The notes under the pieces were generated by a model, which worked only from the letters and a program-made list of their open reading frames with translations, made no database searches and was not told the DNA's origin. Of a stretch of DNA of 64,000 nucleotides, positions 10,789-20,433 are shown piece by piece. Positions within the stretch are counted from its first letter, which is position 1; every line of letters starts with the position of its first letter. Both the position numbers and the translations under genes were made by a program. Source of the DNA: Blepharisma stoltei (taxonomy: Eukaryota; Ciliophora; Heterotrichea; Heterotrichida; Blepharismidae). The stretch is from positions 62,001 to 126,000 of the forward strand of contig CAJZBQ010000035.1 in NCBI GenBank assembly GCA_914767885.1, written 5' to 3'.

Positions 10789-11634
10789 ATGCAGCAAAAT
10801 AAAGTATGCAATTGAAGACAGCAGAATAAAAAGTCTATTTTTATTTCTCCTTTTAAACCTTATAGGTTTCAAACTCCATCTCCTGTAAATCAACATAACC
10901 GTTTAAAATCTTTGCCATCAATTACTAAAACCTACAGAAGCTCACACAGAACTCCATCCCCTATGATAAAATCCAATATTTTAGCTTCCCCAAACGATCA
11001 AGAAGATAGTAAGTCAAAATCCTTTGAAAAATCTCCAACAATTAAAGAATTTTCAGTTTCAACGAATATAAATGACTACCGACTGGTAGCGCCTAGGGGT
11101 ATTCTGATTTCTTATAAGAAAGAAGCATATAATATAGTTTAAGATTAAGATTAAGATTACGATAAATCTTTGTAGACTCCCACTTAGCTTAGGATCCATC
11201 TAAACAAGCTCTTCCTTCATGAATTCCATCCACTAGCTAACAGCTCTGAACAACGGTAGGTGGAATTGGCCTAGCCGTCGAACCTTTACAGTTGCCTATA
11301 GCCCGACGAGTCTCTCTTCATGCCTTGATTGTGATTCAAGTACACTTGGGGCTGCCGGAGCAGTCCCAACGCTGATTTCCTTCAGAAAAGTTGAACTTCC
11401 CTCACTAGGACGAGTATATGGGACTAGACCCCTAACTCATACATTCCATATTTAATTGTGTATAATATAGTTAAACTGCCAAATTATGAAAATAAAGAAG
11501 CTGTAAGTTCTTTTAGGAGGGTAATAAGAGCTATGGCAAAGCCAAAAAAAAGGTATTTTGAGTGCCTGAAATTAAGCGTCAGGCATTTTAAAGCGCTAAA
11601 GCTTACTATAAACCTTTTAAAAGAATGCGCATAA
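10789..11634 (+). CDS. Small basic protein, function unknown
   Basis: 170 residues after removing a SINE-like element. The start ATG at 10789 follows an AT-rich leader; one Trp is TGA (VCNWRQQ). The first two thirds is Ser/Thr/Pro-rich with repeated RTPSP-type motifs typical of phosphorylation sites (YRFQTPSP, HRTPSP). The C-terminal 40 residues are strongly basic (RRVIRAMAKPKKRY, RHFKALKL). No known domain was recognised. The tail beyond 11473 is only assigned because it resumes in frame after the element. It lies 53 nt upstream of the ankyrin gene on the same strand. Confidence 0.5.
11140..11460 (-). mobile_element. SINE-like element family D
   Basis: 321 bp between perfect 12-bp direct repeats tataatatagtt (11128-11139, 11461-11472). 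The left end is a clear tandem tail (taagattaagattaagatta). GC-rich body with no similarity seen to the other families. Confidence 0.88.
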
Positions 11635-11687
11635 AATAATTTTTATATAAATTTTTAAATATTTTTATTAAAAAGGATAATAAAGAA

Positions 11688-12218
11688 ATGCCACTTCTGC
11701 CAAAACTCATAGGAAATGAGCCTTTTGGCAGAAAAAATTCAATAGAGTTTATGAAGGAATGCAAAGAAGGAAACTTAAACGCAGTTTTAGTCCATTTGCA
11801 TAACGACAAATGACTTGCGCATGTTTTTGATGCCATGAAAATGACTGCTTTGCATTGAGCAGCTATTAGAGACCACTCTTTTATAATAGAAGCCTTGATG
11901 TCACACAATGCATTTGTGGATGTCTTAGACATGGTATTATTTAAATAGACACATAGAACTCCTTTATATTTAGCTAGCCGTATGGGGAGTTATAACGCTG
12001 TTAAAAAGCTATTAAGCCATAGGGCCGATCCTTTTATAAAAAGTAATTCTAAAAAGCTGCCTGCTGATGTTGCTAAAAATCAGTCAATTTCTATACTTAT
12101 TTCTAAAGCAATGCTCTTTCATGTAGAATTGAAAAAAATCCCAAGAAAACTTCAAGAGCTGGAATGGGCAAGATGGGGCAATTCATTTTTCAAAGAAGAT
12201 CTCTCTATTAAACATTAA
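11688..12218 (+). CDS. Ankyrin-repeat protein
   Basis: 171 residues after removal of one 15-nt intron. It carries roughly three ankyrin repeats: MKMTALHWAAIRDHSFIIEALM, RTPLYLASRMGSYNAVKKLL and a degenerate SKKLPADVAKNQ. Two Trp codons are TGA, one of them inside the diagnostic ALHWAA, which independently confirms the code. Ankyrin arrays are protein-binding scaffolds; the partner is unknown. The C-terminal 35 residues form a charged helix. No IES was found, so this gene is unusually clean for its neighbourhood. Confidence 0.85.
11934..11948 (+). other. 15-nt intron in ankyrin gene
   Basis: GTATTATTTAAATAG, between VDVLDM and THRTPLYLAS. It ends in an in-frame TAG if retained. Confidence 0.92.
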
Positions 12219-12248
12219 CTTTATATTATCAAATTAGTTACTATTTAA

Positions 12249-13151
12249 CTAATTTTTCAGTATTTTATGGAACTCCTCAAATGTGATAAAATCTTCATTT
12301 TTCTTGAAAATTTCTTGTTTTTTCTTAAAAGTCCACTCTACAAATTTCGTTGTATCTTCGTGGTTTTTCTTTTTACTTTTTAATGCCATATTCATGACTA
12401 TTTTTAAATCATTTCTCCCCAGGCTATTTCCATACCCGAATTCTACAACACAATAAAAAACTGCATATTTCTTACACAAAAGTTTCTGTAAATTAATCAT
12501 TTTCTTTAATTCTTGGTCTGGAGGCTTATAAAAGAACGAGGTTTTATCAAACACTGTATATTGGACTCTTTCCATAGCTTGCCCAAACGACTTTAAGTCC
12601 ATCCATTGTACTTGTTTCTCAGGCATGATTATTTGGTTTAAAAAAAAGCTTGTGGTGATACAGCAATCCAAGAAAAATTGGATGATATTGGCGATATGTA
12701 TGTAAAGCTCGTTTTTATGGACTCTAGCTCCACCTTTAGGCTTGTGCTCAAAGAAAAGGACAATGAAATTGTGCCGAATTATTTCAAACTCTTCTGCGGA
12801 ATCTAGATGAAAATTACAAATTTTAGTATTGGAATATCACTTTTTGTTCTCTGGAAAAGCAATGCTGGCTGTGAGTGAAACCTCTGAAGATGCTGTAGAA
12901 AAAGTATGCCCAAGGGTAAAAGAGTCAAATTCCGAGTTAAAATCAGTTGAGGTTGCAAAGTTTGGGTAGTGGAAAGAAAGATTACTTGGATCTTGAAGCG
13001 GTTTAATGCCAAAATGACTAGTTCTTCTTGATCGGTTAATGTATTTGTAGCAAGAATATCTATCAATTAAGGACTCAAGAATTGTAATTTTTAAGGTATC
13101 GTCTCGGGGATCCTCGCTAATCATATGTAGTCATTCACTTATTTGATCCAT
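12249..13151 (-). CDS. Conserved-looking protein, function unknown
   Basis: One uninterrupted frame of 300 residues once TGA is read as Trp (three positions, including the N-terminal ISEWLHM). The first 110 residues are polar and Ser/Thr-rich. The rest is a globular helical domain with EFEIIRHNFIVLFFEH, NELYIHIANIIQFFLD and a C-terminal EDFITFEEFHKILKN that resembles the second half of an EF-hand. I do not recognise the family. The start was chosen at 13151 because the frame is open to it and the next Met (HMISEDP) is nine residues in. It lies tail-to-tail with the ankyrin gene, gap 30 nt. Confidence 0.6.
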
Positions 13152-13315
13152 ATTTCCTCAACTTTTATCATGATATACAGATTTTATTTCAATAAGTAAG
13201 AGAAAATTAAGCAAAATCTATAAATTATTAAGAAACACGCCTAAAATCATCATTTTCGCCTAAATTTCCCACAAAACTCATCCCATTTATATCAATCATT
13301 AAACTATCTCCTAAA

Positions 13316-13744
13316 TTAAGCAACTTTTTTAGCTGAAGGCGCTTTAAGTTCCGTTTCTGCTCTATCAGCCCCATACAGCTGTCTTGCAGCCCTCTGCATG
13401 ATTGAGTCTTTTTCCGGATCATAAGGACAATCTTTGCTTGGAATTTCCAAAATTGCAGGCAACATATCGTCATGTGAGCTAATTAAGTGCTTTATTTCTC
13501 TATCAGCGATTTTCTGGGTGACCAGGATAATTGCAATATCTTGCCTTGACAAAAACCTTTGAAAAGCTTCTTCAATTGCTGATTGTGGGGTTGCGTCGTC
13601 TACTATAAAGAAATTTGTCTCGCCCCTGTGGTTCCTTTCGCCAATCCCAGTCAATAAGAAGCCAGTAACAGTGTCTTCGTCACCGATGACGGCGATTAGG
13701 TTCTTGTTTTCTGACTGTTTAAGAATCTTAGCTCTTGTTGCCAT
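13316..13744 (-). CDS. VMA7: V-type H+-ATPase subunit F
   Basis: Subunit F of the V1 sector, in the central stalk that couples ATP hydrolysis to proton pumping on vacuolar and contractile-vacuole membranes. The hallmark near the N-terminus is intact (LIAVIGDEDTVTGFLLTGIGE), followed by FFIVDD, the helix SAIEEAFQRFLSRQDIAIILVTQKIADRE and PAILEIPSKD. At 142 residues it is slightly longer than the usual 118-125, with a Lys-rich C-terminal extension (AETELKAPSAKKVA). No intron or IES. The ATG at 13744 was preferred because the upstream codons begin with TTG. Confidence 0.95.
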   Translation of the reverse strand: MATRAKILKQSENKNLIAVIGDEDTVTGFLLTGIGERNHRGETNFFIVDDATPQSAIEEAFQRFLSRQDIAIILVTQKIADREIKHLISSHDDMLPAILEIPSKDCPYDPEKDSIMQRAARQLYGADRAETELKAPSAKKVA

Positions 13745-13852
13745 TTTAGCCAATGTTTTATAAGAGGCTTAGAGATAGGCGGAATAGATCATTATAAAAT
13801 TCATTAAAAAGCTTAAGGCTTATAGAATAAGTTTATTTGTAAAAAGAAATTT

Positions 13853-14954
13853 ATGATAATAATGAAAAAAAGAGACACGAATAAACTAGGATCCATCACA
13901 GCTCGCATGGCAATTTTAGACTCAAAGCCTACAACACCGCTAACGGCAAGAAACTTGCCGCTGGCAATTTCGGATACTCCAAAGCGTGTTAACTTGTATA
14001 AAAGCAATATTTTTATTCCTTTTGTCCATGAAAGAGGAAGTACTGGGAAACTGCTTTCAAGCCGCTTTTTAGTTCCTGAAAATACCCCACGGACCAATTT
14101 GGAGCCAGGGTCTCTTCCTAAAACTCCTAAAAAGGCTCCTTTTTTGTCCTCATCTTTAAAAACACTTCCAAGGACCAAAGCAAAATGAAAAATTCCTGAG
14201 GTCGGGTATTATAACCCTAAGCCTGCATATGAAATGGGCCATACAAAAAGCATGCAATTTCTCTCAACACCAACTTATAGGACAAAAATTTCAAAAAGAA
14301 ATGTTTTGTCTACAGATTTAATGGACATGGACGAAATACATCAGCGTTTCTTTAAACATATAAAAGCGCCGAGCCTTGATAAGCAGCTGTCTAGAGAAAG
14401 GCAAGAAGAGAATAATGAATTAGACGAGTTTTTGAAGTGGCCGCCTTTAGAACTGCCAGAGCATCTCAAAAGATTTAAAGGAATGTACCATCTCGGGGAA
14501 TTTGCGAAAAATGAAATATATGAGATGCCGAAAAATTTTATGGATGTGGCTAACTCCCCTCCGTGAGCAAAGAAAAAAAAATCTTATTAGCTCACGGAGG
14601 GGGCTAATTTTTTTTTATAAATTTCGTTTTAAAAAAAATTCCAAATTGAGAAGCAAAAATTAATTTAATTTGCGAAATTTATATTTTGAAATGCAAGCTG
14701 TTTAAAATGGAACTGAATTAGCTAGAGATTTCATTATAATAATTATCATTTATATATCAAAATCTTTTTTCATAAAAAATTTTTATATTAAAACAATTTT
14801 TGTTCACTCACAGAGGGTGGGGTTTTGTGCAGATTTTTCAATGGTTTTTTCTTCGCTCACGGAGAGAGGGGATAAGGAAATTAATGAAAATATTAATTTG
14901 CATATGAAAGAGCTAAAAGAAATCCAAAAACAAATGAAAAGGAAAGACTTGTAA
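13853..14954 (+). CDS. Basic Pro-rich protein, function unknown
   Basis: 259 residues after removing one MITE. The N-terminal half is basic and Ser/Thr/Pro-rich. After a TGA-encoded Trp comes KIPEVGYYNPKPAYEM, which loosely resembles sperm-tail PG-rich repeats of axonemal proteins; that is only a hint. The second half is acidic and helical (MDEIHQRFFKHI, ELDEFLKWPPLELPEHLK) and ends ENINLHMKELKEIQKQMKRKDL. It is divergent from VMA7 and would leave a 108-nt shared promoter region. Confidence 0.55.
14553..14874. mobile_element. IES, 322 bp, C-rich MITE family 1 copy
   Basis: TA at 14551-14552 and 14873-14874. The left end holds a hairpin of ctccgtgagc and gctcacggag; the right end has the duplicated cactcac/gctcacgga block. 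Excision joins NFMDVA to KEINENINL. Confidence 0.85.
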
Positions 14955-14986
14955 TATATATAATTTTTTTTAAATTTAAGAAATCT

Positions 14987-16360
14987 TTAAACACTTGGAG
15001 TTCTTGACTCGCAGAGTTTATAATACTCAATAATTCCTTCATATTTCTGAAGAATATTATTCATTTGCGAATATTGAGCTTCAAATTCTATTTCTTTTTT
15101 CTGCATCTCGTTCTGTAAACTTATAGCTTTTACTTTGAAATTCAAAGATTGCTGGATTAGCTCATCAATTTTGATTAAAAGTGAGTCAAATAGCAATGAC
15201 GTACATTTAATCATGGTTTCTAACGCACTCGCATTTTGAGGAAAAATTTTGGAAATTCCTTTGAGTATTGATTTCATGCAGACTAAATAGTCAAGGTATC
15301 AGTTTTTATAATCTGAATTTTCAGATGGGCTGAGAATTTGCTTTAACAAATTCGTAGATTTTGACTGCAAATGAGAGCAAGCTGACTTTAATTTTCCAAT
15401 GATTTTTATTATATTAGATATTTCATTAGAAGACTCACTTTGCAGTTCTTTAGGCTCTTCATTTAGAATTTTATCAAGAGGCAGCCTAAAGCAAGGGGTA
15501 ATAGGGTTTTTTACAGCGGGAGGGACATTCAGTTGAGTAAAAGTAGTCTGCATTAAATTTTCAGGGCCATTTGTAGGTTTCTCATTATTAATTGAGTCTC
15601 TTGAGCTTGGGTTAATATTTTGTGGAATGATTATCCTCAAATACTGATTTTTCAGTGATAAATCTACTGAAAGCTTGTTCCCACCAATCGAAAAATCGAC
15701 AGAAAATGGGCCATTGTCTTGCTGGGACTCTTTAGAAGAGCACCCAGACATGCTTGGAAGCCTTCTTTTAGGAGGAGTAATTGATTTTAGTTTTCCATCC
15801 CCAAATACATTAGTTGATAATGGTGGAGCTTCATGAATTCTTGACGATTTTTGGTGTGGTGAACCAACCCTACAACACCTGTTGCAGGGAAACCCAGGGA
15901 CCTTGTGGAAGGGACGATGGTATGTATTTGACCAGGCTTTATGGTTTTGTGGAGTGCAATGCCGATTAGGACAGCCACAGCTCATTCTAGGTCAAGATTT
16001 TATCTCTGGGATAAGATAGATGCTCAGTATTGGAAAGGGAACCCCTCTCGAAATCGGGTAATCTGCCTAAAGCACTGCGCTAGGCGAAGATCTCCATCTT
16101 TGTCGACACCTTGACCAGAAAATTCGATTTCTCGAATTTTCTGGAAGGGCAACCTAAGTAGGCGTACGACACGTGACTCACCCCGCTTCACTCCACTAGT
16201 TGTGAGCCCATTTATGGAGGAGCATAGCGGATAGGCAAACGACAGGTAGTTACAAATCAAGGCAGGATAAATAGCCTTTCGAGGTATCACTACAAGCTTT
16301 TCAATAATCTTAACTAAGAAGACTTCGGATCGGGGCTTCTAAATTTGATTTTATTTGCAT
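14987..16360 (-). CDS. Protein of unknown function, Ser/Pro-rich N-terminus with coiled-coil C-terminus
   Basis: About 296 residues after removal of the family C element. The start ATG at 16360 gives MQIKSNLEAPIR, then the frame resumes as RIHEAPPLSTNVFGDGKLKSITPPKRRLPSM. The middle is low complexity (QNINPSSRDSINNEKPT). The last 120 residues form long amphipathic helices (ISNIIKIIGKLKSACSHLQ, KIDELIQQSLNFKVKAISLQNEMQKKEIEFE), probably a coiled coil. One Trp is TGA (KNWYLDY). No known family was recognised. The exact junction at the element is approximate. Confidence 0.55.
15849..16322 (+). mobile_element. SINE-like element family C, copy 2
   Basis: 474 bp, the longer copy of the family also seen at 9312-9596, with matching blocks such as ccttgtggaaggga, gaagggcaacc and gagcccattt. 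It begins ttttggtgtggtgaa and ends in a cttaactaag tail. The flanking repeat is weak (cttgacgat at 15840-15848, cttcggat at 16323-16330). Confidence 0.75.
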
Positions 16361-16442
16361 TATTATCGATATTTGTTAATTTTTTCAAAAAAACTGAATT
16401 TCATTAAGCCTTTCCCAGATTCCCCAATTAAAAATAAATTAA

Positions 16443-17346
16443 TTAAGATTAAGATATTTGTTCATTCAAAATCGTTTCATTTACAGGAGAAATCAAGCAA
16501 TACTCACAATACGAGCTTGAATCCGACACATTTGTATAGCAGAGACATTTTTTGCATTTTTTAAAATTCGAATTTTCAGACAAGTCAAAGGTAGAAATGC
16601 TTTGTTGAGGAAAAGGACTTGACCTATCTGTTCTTGGCTGAGAGTTTCTTGGAGGCAGAGAAACAGGGCTGAGTGTGTTAGCCCTGCAATTGCATCCACA
16701 CAGGATGCATGAATTTCTCCCTAGTTTACGTAACTCTTTGATGTCGTCGGGGTTTAGTTTTGAAATGCTGAGACCTAAGATTTTTTCGAGTAGTCCTAGT
16801 CTGTTTATATCAGTTATTTGGTAAATTTCATTATGAATAATACGCCATTCCTCCTCAGAAATTTTGTCGAGAAATTGTTCATGGAGTTTATTTTCAATTG
16901 AGGATCTTAATTTGGATTTATACCTTATATTGGGAAATTATATGGCTTATAAGCTAAAAATTGCTGATTTTTGTGTTAAATTAATAAAATCTAGAAAATT
17001 ATATGGTAAAATTATTTTTCTAATAAATAGGATTTATATCAATTGTTGCTGAGCTTGGTTCGTCGATCATAATTTGCCTTTCTGTAAAAGATCTAAACAA
17101 ATCTGAAGCTGAGGACTGCCTCTGATGCCTCATTTCTTGCACTTGGGGTGTTGGAGGAATTAGCGTCGCTAAGTCATCTGTCGAAGATATTGGCATATTA
17201 ATGTGACATTGTGCCTTAATTATGTCAGCAAAGTCGCTAATCTCGATTGATTGGCATTTTTCTTTTATTCCTACAGCTGTTTTTCTGCGAATCGAAAACT
17301 CAGGGGTATTCCTCTGGAACTTGGAAGCTGAGATGGCCGCTTGCAT
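16443..17346 (-). CDS. Putative zinc-binding protein, function unknown
   Basis: 266 residues after one IES. The N-terminal region is Ser/Pro-rich (LIPPTPQVQEMRHQRQSS). A helical segment follows (EEEWRIIHNEIYQITDINRLGLLEKILGL, DDIKELRKLG). Then come Cys-rich motifs SCILCGCNC and, 40 residues later, KKCKKCLCY with SSYCEYC, which could form a treble-clef type zinc site. I do not recognise the family. The stop is TAA at 16443-16445. Confidence 0.55.
16923..17025. other. IES, about 103 bp
   Basis: TAT at 16920-16922 and 17023-17025 is the preferred pair and joins IDINPIY to KSKLRSSIE. A tataaatcc repeat on both sides makes two other pairs possible, all in frame. Confidence 0.6.
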
Positions 17347-17661
17347 ATTTATGAATTAAATAATAATATCATGCATTATGATGCCGTAATTAATGAAAAT
17401 AATTGAAATATACTGGAATAGAGAAAATTCAACTTTTAACATGAGATAATAATTTCTCACTCCTCTTTTAGCTTTTTTTTATTTAAAAAGTCACGAAATA
17501 TAAAAATTAATCGAAAAAATTTATCGAGCTATTTAAAATTAAACAGATTTTTATTATTATAATCGTAAAAAAAATTTTTAATATTTTTGATGAAGGATTG
17601 ATTTTTTCACAAAATATAAGGATTTCAAATTTGTATTTACTTATGAAGGGGAGTTAATAAA
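17347..17661. other. Intergenic, no gene seen
   Basis: Very AT-rich space between two divergent genes; it presumably holds both promoters. No recognisable motif. Confidence 0.4.
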
Positions 17662-19937
17662 ATGGCAGGTATGATTAAGAAAATACAAAAACTCAAAGAA
17701 AGCCAAGATCCATCTGCCTTTGAAGATATTGATAAAGATTCAAGTCTAGAGTATGAAAGTGAGGATAACAAATCTAATGCTGAAGATTAGATTGCATTAA
17801 TTTTAGGGTCGCGGAGGATCATTTCAGCCTCTATTCGTCCTTAACTGGTCCTGGACTAATGTTCCCTAAGGCACCGACGGGTCATATATAATGTCCTTTT
17901 CATGCTGAAGTCACCTTTCTTTCTAGGAGTCCCGACCTTGCTTGAATCTTGCCTTTACGGCTAAGGACTCTCTAAATCCCTGGTGGTGCACAGGGTTTAA
18001 GTTTACGCCAAAATATCCTTCTTGACCAATCCTTGTGCAAGCAAATATTGCTTCCCAGAAATATGAGCTGGCACTGTGCCTTTAGTTCTTGCCTAGGGCC
18101 GAGAAGAAAAGCCTATCATGGGTCTTAACCAGAAAAATCCTCCTGAGCCTCCTAAACCGATAGGATCCACTTACCTGGGGCTATTATCAACTCACCGGAC
18201 ACATTGGACTTTGTACCCGTCATCTTGTAAAAAGTTAATAGTGAAGAAGAAAACGAAGAAGAAGAGTTAGTCGAAGAAATGAACCAAGCCTCATTAAAAT
18301 CATTTCAAAATCAAAAAATTGAGTTGTCAAAATCCAGTATAAACCCTTTAGAATCTGGAGAAATTCCTGACTATATAGCAGCAAATGTTGAAGCTCGCTC
18401 ATCTCTTGCCAATCTGCAATTTAAGCTTGACCCTCTCAGAGCAAAAGATGACTCAATCCATAGCACAAGTTACAATGAATTAGGCTTTGAAAAGGAATTT
18501 GATTATTGAAAAGAAACTTTATTGCAAGGGTTTAATTTATCCTGTTTTAGTTAAGCTAGAAATATACATGATAATTAAAATTATAGTAAAAATGGCCATG
18601 AATATAGGATACTTTTATATGGACCTGGATCAAAACTTGAAGTGTTAGAAACATTTTATGAGTATTTAGAAAATGATGACCCTCCAAGGATGATTATTAA
18701 AGCTTATCACCCATTAATGACAATTAGAAAAGTTTTAGAAGGAATTTGGGAGAATTTAGGAAAAGACCCTCCTATGAGTGGAAAACCAGAAACTCTTGTA
18801 ACTAAAACCTTGAACTTATTGACAGAAATTTCTAAGGTTAGCCCATTTCATTTTTTTATAATAATACACAATATTGAAGGGCAAAATTTTACTTTAACAG
18901 AAACACAGGACATTTTAAGCTTAGACTTATAACTTACCTCGAGTTAGGCCTTAAGCGTGCAGGGCAAAGACAGCCTTTTTCCTCGGCTTGATCACTTCCT
19001 TTGATAGTACGGCATGTTCACAAAGTTCGCTCTTTCTAACTTCCATGAAGCCATTTGAAAGCCCAGAAGTGCCGAGACCACTTGAGGCTTGGCGCATTGA
19101 CTCAATCTATTGGAATTTCCTAGAGCGTCTGCTTGATCTAAGGGCTCCGCCTTTATCGGGCAGTGAAAAGAGGTAAAACACGATGCTTCTAGGATGCGAA
19201 GTAAGAAAACTGTCCCCATTTCTTCCCTAGCAGACAGAAATGCAAGAGTAAAAACCTAATAATAAAAGTTGGGTGAGGGATGAAATTCACGGAGTGAATT
19301 CCTCATCTGAAGCCATTTATTATGGTCAAGACATTTTAAGCAGAATTGCTAATCATCCTGCAGTCCATTTAGTGGCGTCTCTCGACAATCCATATTTATT
19401 ATTCAGATGGTCAATTGATACAAATATTCGATATAATTTCATTTATATCATTTTTATAAATTTTCTCTTCATATAATTTTGCAAATTTTTATATTTTTAT
19501 TTAAAAAATAATTTATTATTATAAATTTGTTTTATTATTTATACAATAAAGTTTATATCCCTGCCACTACTTTTTATCCATATACAGAAGAGCTTTCAGT
19601 TGTGGAAAATTTGCCAATTTTTCACAAATCAACTACTTTTGCTCAAATTAGAGGAACAAAATACGTTCTTCAAAGTATGACGCGAATCCAAAGAGATATT
19701 CTGCTGCAGCTGGCTAATATTCATGTAACGCAGCCTAAAGGGATACTTTTTAGTGAATTCTATAAGATCTGTGAAGACGAGATATTGGTGACTAACCAAA
19801 AGCAACTGAAGGATTTTTTAATAGAAGCAAGAGACCATCAAATGATTGTTTATAAAAACAGTCAGAGTGGAGAAAGTATGATAGTGATGAAGACTGATCC
19901 AAATATTTTAATTGAGTTAATTAATGAAGATAGCTAG
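17662..19937 (+). CDS. ORC2: Origin recognition complex subunit 2
   Basis: ORC subunit that helps load MCM helicase at replication origins. After an acidic N-terminus (EENEEEELVEEM), the conserved ORC2 core is clear: EKEFDYWKETLLQGFNLLLYGPGSKLEVLE, KAYHPLMTIRKVL, FFIIIHNIEGQ, NHPAVHLVASLDNPYLLFRW, TTFYPYTEEL, and a winged-helix tail (IQRDILLQLA, FYKICEDEILV, FLIEARDHQMI). The Walker-like GPGSK is the usual degenerate form of ORC2. The gene is broken four times: two SINE-like elements and two IESs. With all removed the protein is 403 residues. Without editing, no segment is longer than about 140 residues. Confidence 0.94.
17787..18235 (-). mobile_element. SINE-like element family E, in ORC2
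   Basis: 449 bp between 12-bp repeats with two mismatches, taatgctgaaga (17775-17786) and taatagtgaaga (18236-18247). The tail at left is T/A-rich (ttagattgcattaatttta). Removal joins EDNKSN to SEEENEEEE. Confidence 0.82.
18540..18611. other. IES, 72 bp, in ORC2
   Basis: TA at 18538-18539 and 18610-18611; short inverted ends tatcct on both sides. Excision restores GFNLLLYGPGSK exactly. Confidence 0.9.
18921..19326 (-). mobile_element. SINE-like element family F (A-related), in ORC2
   Basis: 406 bp between 15-bp repeats caggacattttaagc (18906-18920) and caagacattttaagc (19327-19341). The right end has the same layout as family A: a hairpin (gaaattcac, gtgaattcc) followed by gccattta. Removal joins TQDILS to RIANHPAV. 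Confidence 0.9.
19450..19559. other. IES, 110 bp, in ORC2
   Basis: Flanked by tttatatc on both sides (19442-19449, 19552-19559). Excision joins NIRYNFIYI to PATTFYPYTEE. Confidence 0.88.
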
Positions 19938-20433
19938 GCAATACAGTCTTATGGTATTTTTCTGGGATTTTTATTTTCTTACTCTTGCATAAATTCTAGT
20001 TAATTAAGATATAATTTAATAAGAAGGTATTTTTGAATATATTTGAATTATAAGTGTCAGTAATGGCTTTACCTAGAACAGCTTTAAAGAAACGCAAATA
20101 AATGAAGGAAAATAATGGTTATTTTGTTATATGGATAAATTATCTCATGATTTTTTTTAATTTGACAACTATTTATATGCCAATTCGCATTCTTCGCCTT
20201 AGCATGACACTTTAATAATGCAAAGGCAAAAATACAATGTTGCTATATTATATTTATATAAATAATAAGAAAGCAAGTTAGTCTTGATATAAAGAGATTT
20301 TAAATCCTTCAGCCCAATAAATAAGCAGATGAACCCAAACCAGGTTTATAGCCATTTTTTAACCAACTTCTTGAGTATCAAGTATTGAAAACTTGCAGCA
20401 TAATTTTCTATTATTAGTGCAATTTTCTTATAA
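19938..20433. other. Intergenic, no gene seen
   Basis: AT-rich. Only a 12-codon frame (MALPRTALKKRK) near 20063; nothing supports it as a gene. Confidence 0.4.

Noticed and set aside
13813..14178. 121-codon minus-strand frame
   Set aside because: Antisense to the coding frame of the 13853-14954 gene, which continues through TGA as Trp on both sides.
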